A stretch of 64,000 nucleotides of DNA from contig NZ_CP082918.1 in assembly GCF_019931755.1 (NCBI RefSeq), forward strand, positions 3,638,001-3,702,000, read 5' to 3'. This DNA is from Sutcliffiella horikoshii (GTDB lineage: Bacteria; Bacillota; Bacilli; Bacillales; Bacillaceae_I). A program made the position numbers and the translations under genes. Below, one piece after another: positions 27,067 to 38,018 of this stretch. The notes beneath the pieces were generated by a model. It searched no databases and was not told where the DNA came from. It worked only from the letters and a program-made list of their open reading frames with translations. The stretch's first letter is position 1; each line of letters starts with the position of its first letter.

Positions 27067-29328
27067 TTAATTCCCCCCTTCTTTTATGCTAAATGACGTA
27101 GCAGCGACCGTTGTGCCGTCAATGGTAACGTCTGAATCCGTGTAGTTGACGATAATGGATACACCATTTTCATAGACAACTTCTGACACACCTTGTTGAT
27201 GGACAATGCGATCAACAATCGAGCTGTTCTCTACTTTTCCAAGACTTTCTTTCACTTGACTGTATTGACTGATCAATTCTTCTTTCCAACTAGCAAACTC
27301 TGACGTATACAAACCTCTTGAAGGAGTCTTCATTAATAGCTGTGCGGACTCTCTTGTCAGATAAAAGGATGGATATGCACCAAACTCGATCATTCTCAAC
27401 ACTTCTTCCGTTGGATTATGAGAGAAGTTGGAGAAGGTCGCATAATACGGCGTGTAGCCCTTCAAAACAATTTGCAAGAACGGAACGGTGTCCGTCACAA
27501 ACATATAGTTGGAGGAGTACATCGGCATATCTAAGTACTTGTCCATATAACCCCAAGCGTAGTCATTCGGACGATATAAGGATAAATCAATATTTTGCTC
27601 CTGATAATGAGCAAACAGTTCTTGATTCAATTCAATCATCTCTGCCCTTGAAGACGACATGCCTTTATTAAAGTCAGAGAATAGTTTGCTTGCAGTCGTT
27701 TCAACTGCGATATTTTCTACCCCATGATCCTTGAAATCAGCTGCATCTTTTTTGGCAATTTCAAGCGATTTCGCAGGGCTGAGATAATAACTGCTATAGC
27801 CAAAATGATTTTGCGTCATCGGTTGGCCGTTAATTTTCTTGGAAACATCCTTGCTTCCGGAAAAGCCGGATGCGCCGTCAAAAGCAGTCGTGAAGTCTGT
27901 GTGCAAATAGAAAGGAATGTCTTTTTCCTCTAGAGTTTGGATCGTTTCCTCCAAATCCCCTTTACTGCCAACCTTCTTCTCTAACGGAAACTTTTGTGGC
28001 AGCGTTCCCGTCAGGCCGCCTTTTGTCCAGCCTCTTAACACCACATGCAGATTATCCACATCGTTTTGCTCTAACTCTTCTACAAAACGAGGAATGTCTT
28101 GAATCTCAGTCATTTGCTCAACGGAATTCCATATCAGGCCTTTTTTCGTTTCCCCGCCTAAAAGCTCGAGGCGAAGATCTACCTTGTCCTCATTGTTGTT
28201 AGAAAGAGTGCCTTTCTCCTCTAAATGCTGCTGATATCTGTTCGCCATTCCTACATAATCTGCTTCTTCATCAGATAAAAACATGACTTTCTGTTTGATA
28301 TTGAAGTTGTTTTTTTCTTCCTGGTAGACATTAAATCCACCCATGCTCTTACTTGTCGGCTGAAAATAATTAAAGCGATATTGATAGTCTGATGTTACCC
28401 AAAAGAAATCAGTGGATGCCCCAGACGGGTAAGCAAGGATTCTTCCATAGCTTTGGCCTTCCTCAATGAAGGTGATGAAAGCATTTTGCTTTACACCATG
28501 TACGGCACCGTACACAGGAACCGAAATCGTCTGTGCCGGGTATGTGTAAACATCTTCTGTGTTTTTCGGTCTTGTAAAGCCTTCATCTTCTCCATAAATG
28601 GAACCGATGAATGGTGTATCAGAGCGGAAAGCACTCTTTTCAAAACGCATGAGCGCACCGCTTCCGTCCGGAATAAATAAATAACCGGTGATATCATCCA
28701 TATGTGCAGCACCAAGGAATGGATATACTTTCATGGCCACAATCTTATTGTAGGTTCCATCTTGTACGCCTTCATCAGGCACATCAATTACAATGCTTTC
28801 CTCTTCAAGCGTTACGTTCAGCACTACTTCAATGCTAGAACCTCGGAAATCAATCTCCGCGGTAAAGCCGTTGTCGTTTAATTGAATGCTTGGCTTTGTG
28901 TCTTCCGTTAGAATGCTTTCTGTTTTGATGTTTCCGCGACGATCCAAGTAATCAATTGTGAGGGCCGATTGAACCATATCTGTCCATGTATTGTTCAATC
29001 GGTAGTTCTCGGAATTATCAACGCCAGAGTGCCAAATATAGCCCGTTTCTTTGTTCTGAATTTTTATAGCCAGCGACTCTTCTTGCACATACAAGGCAAG
29101 CTTGTCGTTCTCCGTCACCTTTGTAAAACCTTCAAGGCTTCCTTCGGGCAGAGGTTTATTCTCTCCCTCTGGTTGTGTGAACTGATTGGAATCAAAGCGG
29201 AGTGTCTCTTCTCCGAGCTCTGTTTCCACTTCGATATCTTCCAACTCTTCCTTTGATGTCAATGATTCTGCAAAGACAGAAACCGGAAGAATGGCGATAA
29301 GCATAGCGAGCAGAATTTTTTTAAACAC
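27067..29328 (-). CDS. Secreted DUF5696-like protein of the sugar-import operon
   Basis: 753 aa with a signal peptide (MFKKILLAMLIAILPVSVFAES). The start is GTG with AGGAGGTGATTCTCC in front and overlaps the previous gene by 8 bp. The N-terminal part (about 40-280) looks beta-rich (KNEGYIWHSGVD-like, FLFIPDGSGALM) and the C-terminal part (about 390-700) contains alternating strands and helices as in a TIM barrel (DNLHVVLRGWTKGG, PFYLHTDFTTAF). I recall this domain family next to sugar ABC genes in Bacillus and Paenibacillus; it may be an exported glycan-binding or hydrolytic protein. Function not known. Confidence 0.68.
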   Translation of the reverse strand: MFKKILLAMLIAILPVSVFAESLTSKEELEDIEVETELGEETLRFDSNQFTQPEGENKPLPEGSLEGFTKVTENDKLALYVQEESLAIKIQNKETGYIWHSGVDNSENYRLNNTWTDMVQSALTIDYLDRRGNIKTESILTEDTKPSIQLNDNGFTAEIDFRGSSIEVVLNVTLEEESIVIDVPDEGVQDGTYNKIVAMKVYPFLGAAHMDDITGYLFIPDGSGALMRFEKSAFRSDTPFIGSIYGEDEGFTRPKNTEDVYTYPAQTISVPVYGAVHGVKQNAFITFIEEGQSYGRILAYPSGASTDFFWVTSDYQYRFNYFQPTSKSMGGFNVYQEEKNNFNIKQKVMFLSDEEADYVGMANRYQQHLEEKGTLSNNNEDKVDLRLELLGGETKKGLIWNSVEQMTEIQDIPRFVEELEQNDVDNLHVVLRGWTKGGLTGTLPQKFPLEKKVGSKGDLEETIQTLEEKDIPFYLHTDFTTAFDGASGFSGSKDVSKKINGQPMTQNHFGYSSYYLSPAKSLEIAKKDAADFKDHGVENIAVETTASKLFSDFNKGMSSSRAEMIELNQELFAHYQEQNIDLSLYRPNDYAWGYMDKYLDMPMYSSNYMFVTDTVPFLQIVLKGYTPYYATFSNFSHNPTEEVLRMIEFGAYPSFYLTRESAQLLMKTPSRGLYTSEFASWKEELISQYSQVKESLGKVENSSIVDRIVHQQGVSEVVYENGVSIIVNYTDSDVTIDGTTVAATSFSIKEGGN

Positions 29329-31345
29329 GGAGAATCACCTCCTGAATGATTGCTGTTACAAAATCAATAACCTGATCCATCAATACGTAGATGATGAAGC
29401 ATACCAATACGATGATGAGCATACAGAAAATCGTCGTAAAGATGTTTCGTACCGTTCCCCAGAATTCAAAGGCATGAATTTCTTTGATCATGATGAACAA
29501 GATAATCAATGACCATCCCATCATCACTTGCATAAAGAAAACATATAAGAAGTACTCATTAAGCGTAAGCACATTTGACATGAGTGTAATTGGAACTAAC
29601 ATCACAATAATCGGTGCCAACGAATAAATGGTTCCAATATAAATATCCGAGAATCTTCCTTCTCCATCGTTGATCGTGCTGACCAGATAGTTAGAAACGA
29701 TGAAAAGAATGATTGGCAGGAATAATAGTATGAATTCCATGCCGAAATTAATTTGTTCAAGAGAGATACCTCCCCTGAAAATAAATCCTGTAAAATACTT
29801 CATAAATAAAAATTCTGCATACAAGATGATGTAAAGAATGGTTGCAGATAAAACGCTGACCCTTCTCTGTCTTTTAATATAATAGAAGCTGTCTATCGGA
29901 TGACGTAAAAACTTGCCTAAGAATAATAGCTCACTTAAAAGTTTCTTACTTTTAAATGCCTGCCATCTTTTCCTTGCCGGTGCTAAAATCCCTTTCTTTT
30001 TATCTGCAAAAAGCAGGCTCGCTCTAATAGCAAATAATCCAATTAAGATAGCAAAAACAGTGCTTAGGTTCTCATTCATCCACTGGTTCCTGATCTCCCA
30101 GAAGGAATCCGAATATCCTTCCACATTCCCTACCAGTTCAAAGGATTCCAGGGCCGCTTCATATTCCTGCTGCTTGTAATATGCTTCCCCCATTGCGTTA
30201 TGGGCAAGGCCAATGGAAGAATTCATCCGCAACACTTCGCTCCAATATTGCTCACTCTCTATGTAAAGCCCTTGAGCATAGAGGGAGATCCCACCATGAA
30301 GCATTTCTGCAAAAGCTGTTGGCTCCAGCACTTGAACTGTCCCGCGCTCACGGTCTGTAATAAAAACTCTGCCGAGATTATCTGTTGCAACTCCCGAAGG
30401 ATCCATAAACAATCCCAGACGGTTTGTTCCATCGTCTTTTCCGCCAAAAATAAAGAGCAGATTTCCAAAACTATCATACTCATAAATTCTTCCATCTTTA
30501 GCTAAAACAAAGAAATTTCCAAGTGGCCCCATTGCGATATCTTGAAGATTAGTAATCTCGGAAATGTACGGCGATAAAATATTCCCACCGGCAATGTTCA
30601 GCTTTCGAATGACTTCAAAGCTAGTACCGGCTGTAATGGTGTATACAAGCCCTTTTTCATCAATCGCAATGTTAGTAGGCGCAGGCGGCACTTTCAGGAA
30701 CATGCTAGAGCGCTGCTGATCTGTTGTCAGTGCATCCTGGATGACAGACATTAACGATGGTCTTGTACGGTTTACTCCGAAGAATCCGAGAAATGTACCA
30801 TCCTGCCCAACCTGGATGATCCCGTTTGTCGAACCCTCTCCGATAATGTAGAGGTTGCCTCGTTTGTCTACGGTAATCTTCTGTGGTTTATACGGTGTTT
30901 TTGTCCCAAAAAGGGGAGAATCCGGTCTGCCGTATTCTTGGAGCATTTCGCCTTCTTCAGAAAAACGATATACTTTTTCATTTGTATAATCTGCTACATA
31001 TATTTGCTGTTCTTCGTCTACAAAAACCCCCGTCGGCATTTGCAGAATTCCTTCTCCGACTTCTAACAGTTTTCTACCATTCTCATCAAACTTGGTGATT
31101 TTCTTCGTACCGGAATCAGCCACATACACATCGTTGTTCTGATCGATATAGACATCTTCTGGACTGACAATATCATTCGTACTTCCGAAAAGCCCCACTG
31201 GAATATAGGCGGTCTGCGTTTCAATTAGATACCCTTCTGTTGATACCGTCTCTGTATTATATGGAACAGACAGGGCTGCAAAAGATTGCAAAGGAGAAAG
31301 GAGGATTAACCATACAGTCAATAAGCCAATAAAAATGCGCTTCAT
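29321..31345 (-). CDS. NHL-repeat beta-propeller protein with C-terminal YIP1-like membrane domain
   Basis: 674 aa. A signal peptide (1-24) is followed by six or so NHL-type repeats (about 45-345; motifs such as PEDVYIDQNNDVYVADSGTKKI and PTGVFVDEEQQIYVADYTNEKV). A TPR-like segment (about 350-405) and a C-terminal region with several membrane helices (YIP1-like, about 430-674) follow. The propeller would face outside and could bind polysaccharide or the binding proteins. It sits between the two permease pairs. Confidence 0.78.
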   Translation of the reverse strand: MKRIFIGLLTVWLILLSPLQSFAALSVPYNTETVSTEGYLIETQTAYIPVGLFGSTNDIVSPEDVYIDQNNDVYVADSGTKKITKFDENGRKLLEVGEGILQMPTGVFVDEEQQIYVADYTNEKVYRFSEEGEMLQEYGRPDSPLFGTKTPYKPQKITVDKRGNLYIIGEGSTNGIIQVGQDGTFLGFFGVNRTRPSLMSVIQDALTTDQQRSSMFLKVPPAPTNIAIDEKGLVYTITAGTSFEVIRKLNIAGGNILSPYISEITNLQDIAMGPLGNFFVLAKDGRIYEYDSFGNLLFIFGGKDDGTNRLGLFMDPSGVATDNLGRVFITDRERGTVQVLEPTAFAEMLHGGISLYAQGLYIESEQYWSEVLRMNSSIGLAHNAMGEAYYKQQEYEAALESFELVGNVEGYSDSFWEIRNQWMNENLSTVFAILIGLFAIRASLLFADKKKGILAPARKRWQAFKSKKLLSELLFLGKFLRHPIDSFYYIKRQRRVSVLSATILYIILYAEFLFMKYFTGFIFRGGISLEQINFGMEFILLFLPIILFIVSNYLVSTINDGEGRFSDIYIGTIYSLAPIIVMLVPITLMSNVLTLNEYFLYVFFMQVMMGWSLIILFIMIKEIHAFEFWGTVRNIFTTIFCMLIIVLVCFIIYVLMDQVIDFVTAIIQEVILRV

Positions 31346-31363
31346 ACTCTTTTTCTCCCCCTT

Positions 31364-32251
31364 CTACTTGATTCCTGAATGTGCCATCGTATTCATTACC
31401 TGGCTTTGTAAGATGATAAAGATGATTAAATTTGGAATGAACATAATTAAAGATGCCGCTGCCGCCATACCTTGACCCGCTACCGTGTTTCCACTTGTGG
31501 CCGAAGTTAAGGTCGACATGTAAAAGGCAAAGGTCTTCAGATTTTCATTATCAACAAACAATGTCGAGGTTTCCGTGTTATTCCAAACAAGTTGGAAAGA
31601 AAGGATCGCAATGGTTGCAATCGCCGGTTTTACAAGCGGAATGATAATCTTTCGGAAAATTTGATAGTCTGTCGCCCCGTCCATCTGGGCTGCTTCAATC
31701 AATTCGTTCGGTATTTGATCAATAAATTGTTTTACTAGGAAAAGCCCGATCGGCATCGCGATCAACGGAAAAATATGGACAAGGAATGTGTCCAACAGTC
31801 CCACCTTTTCAATCAGCAAGTAACGCGGAATGACGACTGCCGCCGAAACGAACATTAAGGCAAGTGTGTTGATTTCAAAGATGGTTTTCTTTAGTCTGAA
31901 TCGTTTTTTCGATAAGGCATACCCTGCCATCGTACTAATAAGAACAGTGACAAAGACGACGATGAGGGTGATGGAGATACTGTTAAACAAGTAACGGGAC
32001 ATCGGAACGCCCGTTGTGCTTGTGTTATTCATTAAATCAATGAAGTTCTGCATCGTCGGCTTTTGCACAAAAAAGCGCGGTGGATAAGCAAATAGCTCAT
32101 CGATCGGCTTAAAGGCGTGAGAAAAGACAAAGACGATGGGCATAGCCATAAAGATGGCGAGCGGTATTAGAAATGCATAGAACTTTAATTGGCTTTTGTG
32201 AAAACGGTCTGGATTGATTTTCGTTCCATGGAATGCCGACACATCATTCAC
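31364..32251 (-). CDS. Carbohydrate ABC transporter permease (MalG type), pair 1
   Basis: 295 aa with six membrane helices and the EAA motif [26 protein letters not shown]. It follows the MalF-type permease by 10 bp. Two complete permease pairs in one operon suggest two importers, or import of two related oligosaccharides. Confidence 0.92.
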   Translation of the reverse strand: MNDVSAFHGTKINPDRFHKSQLKFYAFLIPLAIFMAMPIVFVFSHAFKPIDELFAYPPRFFVQKPTMQNFIDLMNNTSTTGVPMSRYLFNSISITLIVVFVTVLISTMAGYALSKKRFRLKKTIFEINTLALMFVSAAVVIPRYLLIEKVGLLDTFLVHIFPLIAMPIGLFLVKQFIDQIPNELIEAAQMDGATDYQIFRKIIIPLVKPAIATIAILSFQLVWNNTETSTLFVDNENLKTFAFYMSTLTSATSGNTVAGQGMAAAASLIMFIPNLIIFIILQSQVMNTMAHSGIK

Positions 32252-32261
32252 TCCCTACTCT

Positions 32262-33155
32262 TTAGTCTTTTTCACCGAATAAACGCCAGGCGATTTTTGA
32301 GAAGATATATACGAATAATAGTAATAGAACGGATATTGCTGCTGCATATCCCATCTCATATCGGATGAAGCCGTAGTCCTCTAAATGGTTGACCATTAAC
32401 TGACCTGCATATTGTGGCGTCGGATTGGCACCGGATAAGGCTACCCCAATCGCACCGGCCTGGAACGTCCCGACCACAGCCATGACAGCTCCGAAAAGCA
32501 TCTGCGGCTTCATGGATGGAATGGTGATATAGATGATTTCTTGGAATCTATTTTTTATGCCGTCAATATAACCAGCTTCATAGATTTCCCTATTGATGTT
32601 CAAAACACCGGAAAGCATCGCAAGAAATCCTACTCCCATGCTCCCCCAAAGGGTAACAACAATCATGATCGTCATTAAGTGATCTGGTGATTGCAGCCAT
32701 TGAACAGGCTCTAAGATGACACCGATTGTGATTAAAAGACTGTTTAAATAGCCTGTCTGATCCCCACTGAAAATGATGGTCCATACAACCGCCATCGCAA
32801 TGCCGGCTGTCATGGATGGGGAATAGATGATAAGCGCCAATACCGTTCGCGGCCCTTTAGAGATTTGAGCAAGCATCCAAGCTAGCAGGAAGGATAAAAT
32901 ATATCCTCCCGGCCCGACGATGACTGCAAACATCAACGTATTCGGCAAGACGCGTTGCATGAAGACTTCATCTTGCGTAAGCACACTCACATAGTTGGCA
33001 AGCCCGATGAAGCTCGGCATCTCAATCGCATTGAAATACGTGAACGATAAAAGAATGGCCACTACCACCGGAATGATGATAAAGGTAAAGAAAAAGATTA
33101 AATATGGTGCAAGAAAGATCGATGTACTTGCATGCTTTTGAAGGCTACTCCTCAT
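32262..33155 (-). CDS. Carbohydrate ABC transporter permease (MalF type), pair 1
   Basis: 297 aa, several membrane helices and an EAA-type loop ([24 protein letters not shown]). Its start overlaps the end of the binding-protein gene by 11 bp, so translation is coupled. Confidence 0.92.
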   Translation of the reverse strand: MRSSLQKHASTSIFLAPYLIFFFTFIIIPVVVAILLSFTYFNAIEMPSFIGLANYVSVLTQDEVFMQRVLPNTLMFAVIVGPGGYILSFLLAWMLAQISKGPRTVLALIIYSPSMTAGIAMAVVWTIIFSGDQTGYLNSLLITIGVILEPVQWLQSPDHLMTIMIVVTLWGSMGVGFLAMLSGVLNINREIYEAGYIDGIKNRFQEIIYITIPSMKPQMLFGAVMAVVGTFQAGAIGVALSGANPTPQYAGQLMVNHLEDYGFIRYEMGYAAAISVLLLLFVYIFSKIAWRLFGEKD

Positions 33156-36083
33156 TTTCTTCCACCCAGCTTTCTACTTGTTCAATCGTCGGAATCGGAT
33201 AAGTTTTCACGATTTTTCCATTTTTCATATATCCGAATTCCTCCATCTTCCGCCTCATTTCACGGTCGATAGTCACCACCGCATCATCTACAGCTGAACG
33301 GGTATTTTCCCCGTCAAAGACAACACGGTTCCATACATTACTAATCTCACGTTCTACCATATAGGTGTATGGCGTTTTCGGCACTTCACGTAAATGTTCC
33401 CATTGCGCTAAGATGACTTCTTTATGTTCCTCTGGCCATGGTAATTGCTTAAAGGCGTCAAGATTTGCGGTATTCCACATGTAAGAAGGACCATACATGA
33501 TTTGCAAGGTAGTAGCAAAATCAGTCTGTGTTTCTGTGGACATCCACCATTTCAACACTTGCCATGCTTCGTCCTTATTCTTGCTGCCGTTAAAAATCAT
33601 GCCGGCCTGTCCAGATCCTGTTGCCCATCGTTCCACTTCTCCGTCCTCATTTTCCACTCCAGGATGAAGGGAAATGTCCCACCAGCCGGAGATTTCCGGT
33701 GCTGCAGATGTAAGCTCTACATAAGTCTGGAAATTAGACACACCAATCGGCAAGGTGGAATAGCGGAAATGGTTATAGAAATTCGGCACCTGAAGCGGTG
33801 TGCTATAGATCGTATTCAAATCCGTCATAAGCTGAATGCCGCGGACTGTTTCATCGCTGTCAATCGTCGTACCCATGCCATTCTCTTTATACATGTCCCC
33901 TTGATGTTGATAAATAAATGGAGAGGTAGATTGGAATGGTTTGAATGCCACTGCACCTGCAATAGGCGTGTAGTAATTCAACCCAAAGCGTTGCAGCTCA
34001 GGCAAGACATCTACTACATCCTCCCATGTGTCAGGGACAGGAACATCTAACGTACCTAAAATATCTTTTCTGTAAAATTGAACAAAGAAGTCTTGCGTTT
34101 CCGGCAACCCATATACCTCATCATCAATGATCATTGGCAAGAAGGCACCAGGAGAGAAATGAGCAAGCGTTTCATCAAAATCGTCAAATTCTCTTAAGTC
34201 ATAGGCCGCTCCACGGATAGCAAGTTCATATGGCAACCAGCTACTGATTCCTAGCGCGAGATCCGGCTGACTGTTTGCTGCATTAGCCAAAATCAATTTC
34301 TGCTCAGAAGGCATGATGGAAAATCTCACTTTAATTCCTGTTTGAGGCGTAAAGTTTTGATCCACCATATTTTGCATCAATTCTACATATTGACGTGGTC
34401 TGTTTACCCACACATCCACCACATCATCATCCACTTTTTCCGTTGCTAACGTATTAGACTGGAACGAGTGGAAGAATTTCAGGACAGATTCTTTTGTTTT
34501 CGCGAAAAATCCTAGTTCTGGTTTTGGTAACTTTTCATCACCGTGAATATATATTCGATCCATTATTAATGGCTGTTTTTTCAAATCCAGTGTTGCATTT
34601 CCAAGAAGCTGTGCGACAGAACTGGAGCCTTCTGAAAGCTGAGTCAGTCGTGCTGGAATTTTGTCAGGGTCTGCTGCAAGCTCTCTTAACCGTTCAACGG
34701 CAATGTTGAGCGATACAATCTCCACTGATTCTTTTCCATCACTTAATTCAAGCAGATACTCACTTTCTCCTTCCAGCTTATCCGCCCATGAAGTAAGGTC
34801 TCCTTCAATCTCAGGCATGTACTCGGTAATCCTCCAGCCGCGAGAGCGATCTTGGTTGTTTCCGGTTAATCGTTTTATGGATAGGGAGAGTTGTTCAATG
34901 CCCTTCATCACTTCATCCATTTCGAATAACGTGCGATTTACAGGTGACGCATCACCTTTAAGTGTCAGGGTATTTTTCCCCTTTTCTAGATAAAAATAAT
35001 ACGGTTCCCCGTCTTCGTTGCTAAGCGTTTCATTTACCCAATTTTTCTCCTGTTGGAAAGAATAGCTTTCTACTTCTTCAAAAGGTACCTCTCCATTGAT
35101 CATGACTGTCCGGAACACCGGAAAGCCTGATTGTTTTTCTTGTAAAACTTTCAACGAAATCTGGTAGTAGCCTGCTTCCTCTACTTCCATTTCCCATGTA
35201 GCCGTTTGACCGCTCGTCTCCCATGACTCCCCGCCGATTGCATTCAATAGGCGTTTGTCACGCTCATAAGGGACAACAGATGCATCCTGTCTATTCACAG
35301 GTCTGATAAAAGAGCTGTTCTTCTTCAGCGGGTGCTCCGCTTCGATCGTGATACTGTTTGTTTCTGTGAGATCCCCAGCATGGTTCTCTCTGTATTCTTC
35401 ATATGTAGGGATCGTTCCCACACCGCTCACATATATGTTTCCAAGCAGCATTTCTCCCCGGATGTTCTCTAACGTAATGGTGTTTTTTCCTTCTTTTAAT
35501 TGATACTTCAATGGCCTTGCTTGCAGATGACTAGAATCCTCTGCCTTGATAAAATGCCATTGTTCGATTGGCAGCTGCTCTGGAATAATTTCATCTCCAA
35601 AGCGGTCCTGTTCAAAATCATTTGTTGCACTTTTCCAGTCCTTCGGGAAGGTAATCCTGCGACTTTCAAAATATGGATATTCCCCGTTCACTTTGATAGA
35701 GCCTTCTATCGGAACAATTCCTTCACCAAGAGGATAATAGTCGAAGCCCAGTTCATATAAGCCTTCTTCCTCTACATCCACTTCAATCGTGACGGTATCC
35801 TTGTTTCTCCAAGCATAGACCTATCGCCATACTCCTTGCTTTCTCCACTAGAAAGCAGGCTATTCTCATCAATGGATAAAAAATCAGCGGGAGTGACAAC
35901 GCGCTCGAAATCTTGCGCGTTGCCCTGTCCCACTTCATTCCACTGCTTAAGGATTGATAGATAGCGTGGCTCAATGACTTGTTCTGCCACCTGCTCTAGG
36001 CTCTTCTCTTCATCAGCAAATGCGAATTGGCCTGGTACTAGCAACAGCAGTATTAATGACCAGAACATCATTTTACGTTTCAT
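33145..36083 (-). pseudogene. Extracellular solute-binding protein with carbohydrate-binding modules, frameshifted
   Basis: The ATG at 36083 starts a signal peptide (MKRKMMFWSLILLLLVPGQFAFA), but that frame stops at 35772. The remainder, 878 codons or more, continues in the next frame from about 35825 to 33145. Adding one base near 35818 would join GDRS to YAWRNKDTV and give a protein of about 979 aa. It has CBM-like beta domains (about 100-450; YELGFDYYPLGEG, TLENIRGEMLLGNIYVSG) and a C-terminal extracellular solute-binding domain (about 540-960; VDVWVNRPRQYVELM, GLPETQDFFVQFYRKD). No slippery heptamer is visible, so a recent mutation or sequencing error is likelier than programmed frameshifting. 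If real, the importer has only the lipoprotein at 36118 as binding protein. Confidence 0.78.
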
Positions 36084-36117
36084 ATCTAATCCCCATCCCC
36101 TTCACAGTTGATCCATC

Positions 36118-37494
36118 TTATTGACCAATCGCTTCTTTGCCTTCTTGGTACTTTTGATTTGCTAATTCATTGATTTGTGCCGCATAGTCTTCAATCTTGA
36201 TTTCGCCTCTGACGCTCGCATCAATCAATGCTGCGATATTTGCGTTCGGCTCTTCTCCGATTGCAACGCCGGTTGGTGCTTCCCATCTAGATTGAGCGAA
36301 TCCTGGTACTGTTTTCACAGGTTCCACAATTCCATTCGCCAGATTGTCATATGCTGTACGTAAGCCAGGGATATCCTGAACTTCGAAGAATGCATCCAAT
36401 ACTTCCTCGTCCTGTGTTACAGGCAAGTTGTTCAATGCTTTCTCATGCTCTACTGCCAGATCAATACGTTTTAAGAACCCTTCTTTACCAAAGCTCATCC
36501 ACTTAGCAAAAAGGAACGCTTCTTCTTGATGTTTAGTAGATTTAGAGATTCCCATGAAATCATTTACGATAACCGTTCTTCCGCCAGGAGTTCCAACGAA
36601 GTCCCAATCAAAATCAAGGTTAGTAGAGAAATTTTCCACTGCCCATGTACCATCCCAGTTAAGTCCGATACCACCGCCGGCAAATACTTCTCCAGCATTC
36701 TCGCCATTGAAGTTGGCTTTTTGCTCATCAGACAAATTCTCATAAGAATAACCATTTGTTACAAAGTTGCTTGTAAGATTAACACCAGAAATGAATTCAT
36801 TACTGTTTAGGTGATACTCATCTTCACTGAATGTATACCATCCAATATCTTCATTTACAGAAGAAGGATACCAATCCACAATGGCAAATGGATTATTCAA
36901 CCCAACTACTCCACTGTTCACATTTGTCACGGAACGAACAGATTCCGTAAAGTCATCAACAGAGATGCCATATTCAGGAACATCCAGGTTTGCCTGGTTG
37001 TATAAATCTTTATTTACAAAATAACCAAGGAAATGCTGTGCACTAGGAATTGCATATACTGCATCATTGTATGTAACAGAATCTGTTACAACTTCAGGAA
37101 TGTTTGCAAAGTCTTCATCTTCTGCAGCCAATTCCGTTACATCTAACAACCAGTCATTCGCAAGGCCAGTCGGTACTTGTGATACCATGAAAACGTCAGG
37201 CATCGCATTTGCACTTGCTGCAGAGGAAAGGGAATTATTCCAGTCATCTGTTGAGATCGACTCATCAATTTCTACATCAATGTTAGGATATTTCTCTTCG
37301 AATTCCTCAATCATTAAACGCTCGATGTTATTATCCTCTTCCGTTCCAAGCGCCCAGCTGGCAAACTTAATGGTTACTTGATCTTCGTTGTTACCTTCCT
37401 TCTCCGCGTCATTTGAAGCATTGTTGGAATTACTGCACCCAACTACCAACATGAACGAAGCGGCGATCGCGATCCAAGGTTTCATCAATTTCAT
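36118..37494 (-). CDS. Sugar ABC transporter substrate-binding lipoprotein
   Basis: About 458 aa. The start at 37494 has AAGGGGTG 8 nt upstream and gives a lipobox signal peptide (MKLMKPWIAIAASFMLVVGCSN). An in-frame upstream ATG at 37527 lacks an SD. It has the solute-binding protein family 1 pattern: VTIKFASWALGTEEDNNIERLMIEEFEEKYP near the N-terminus, then DVFMVSQVP, AIPSAQHFLGYFVNKDLY and GGGIGLNWDGTWAVENF. It is the first gene of the long import operon and lies behind a LacI-type operator and a perfect cre site. Confidence 0.9.
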   Translation of the reverse strand: MKLMKPWIAIAASFMLVVGCSNSNNASNDAEKEGNNEDQVTIKFASWALGTEEDNNIERLMIEEFEEKYPNIDVEIDESISTDDWNNSLSSAASANAMPDVFMVSQVPTGLANDWLLDVTELAAEDEDFANIPEVVTDSVTYNDAVYAIPSAQHFLGYFVNKDLYNQANLDVPEYGISVDDFTESVRSVTNVNSGVVGLNNPFAIVDWYPSSVNEDIGWYTFSEDEYHLNSNEFISGVNLTSNFVTNGYSYENLSDEQKANFNGENAGEVFAGGGIGLNWDGTWAVENFSTNLDFDWDFVGTPGGRTVIVNDFMGISKSTKHQEEAFLFAKWMSFGKEGFLKRIDLAVEHEKALNNLPVTQDEEVLDAFFEVQDIPGLRTAYDNLANGIVEPVKTVPGFAQSRWEAPTGVAIGEEPNANIAALIDASVRGEIKIEDYAAQINELANQKYQEGKEAIGQ

Positions 37495-37534
37495 TACCCA
37501 TACACCCCTTAAATATTTTTTATACACCTTTATC

Positions 37535-37654
37535 GAAACGTTTCAATTAGTTCGTAAAAATAAAAAGGGAGATCTACTCAACCTTTTCTACCTGTCTATC
37601 TGCAATTGATACGTTTCACTAACGTCATTATACTCCGTCTTGTAAACGATTACA
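37535..37654. promoter_or_regulatory. LacI-family operator and perfect cre site upstream of the import operon
   Basis: GAAACGTTTC (37535-37544) matches the other regulon palindromes. TGTAAACGATTACA (37641-37654) fits the CcpA cre consensus TGWAANCGNTNWCA at every position. The operon is thus likely under substrate induction plus carbon catabolite control. The rest of the 37495-38018 gap holds a terminator and palindromic element copy 3. Confidence 0.75.
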
Positions 37655-37760
37655 ATATTATTTTCTAAATATTTTCGGAGATTGATAGAATTGATTGAAA
37701 AGTCTTAATACATAAGGGTTTGGTAGGTATTACCTGTGTTTCTATGTTTATGTAGAACGG

Positions 37761-37795
37761 AAAAAAGAACCGATTCTGATTAGTAGAATCGATTC
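37761..37795 (-). terminator. Terminator of the esterase gene
   Basis: GAACCGATTCT (37767-37777) pairs with AGAATCGATTC (37785-37795), with one G-T pair, followed on the minus strand by TTTTTT. It lies beyond palindromic element copy 3. Confidence 0.75.
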
Positions 37796-37820
37796 GATAA
37801 TTTCATATTGTTTCTGTTAA

Positions 37821-37954
37821 ACACCGCTGTTGATTTCCGCAAATGGCTTCGCTTTCCGCGGGACGGTGCTTGAGCCTCCTCGCTGCGCTGTGGGGTCTCA
37901 AGCTACCGTTACTCCCCCGCTGGAGTCTTCGCCTTTTGCTCCAATCAACAGCTA
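37821..37954. repeat. Palindromic intergenic element, copy 3
   Basis: Same blocks as the other copies. The ends are GCTGTTGATT and AATCAACAGC, a perfect inverted repeat that differs from copies 2 and 5 at both strands of the pair. Confidence 0.85.
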
Positions 37955-38018
37955 GAAAGCGGTAATTATTCAACATTCAACTTTAAGAGAACTTATTATT
38001 TCGACTTATAATCACCGA

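Noticed and set aside
33445-34050. 201-aa plus-strand ORF
   Set aside because: Antisense to the solute-binding domain; no SD or family resemblance.
35772-35830. Programmed ribosomal frameshift in the binding-protein gene
   Set aside because: No slippery heptamer, no downstream stem and no reason for two products; a base deletion is simpler.
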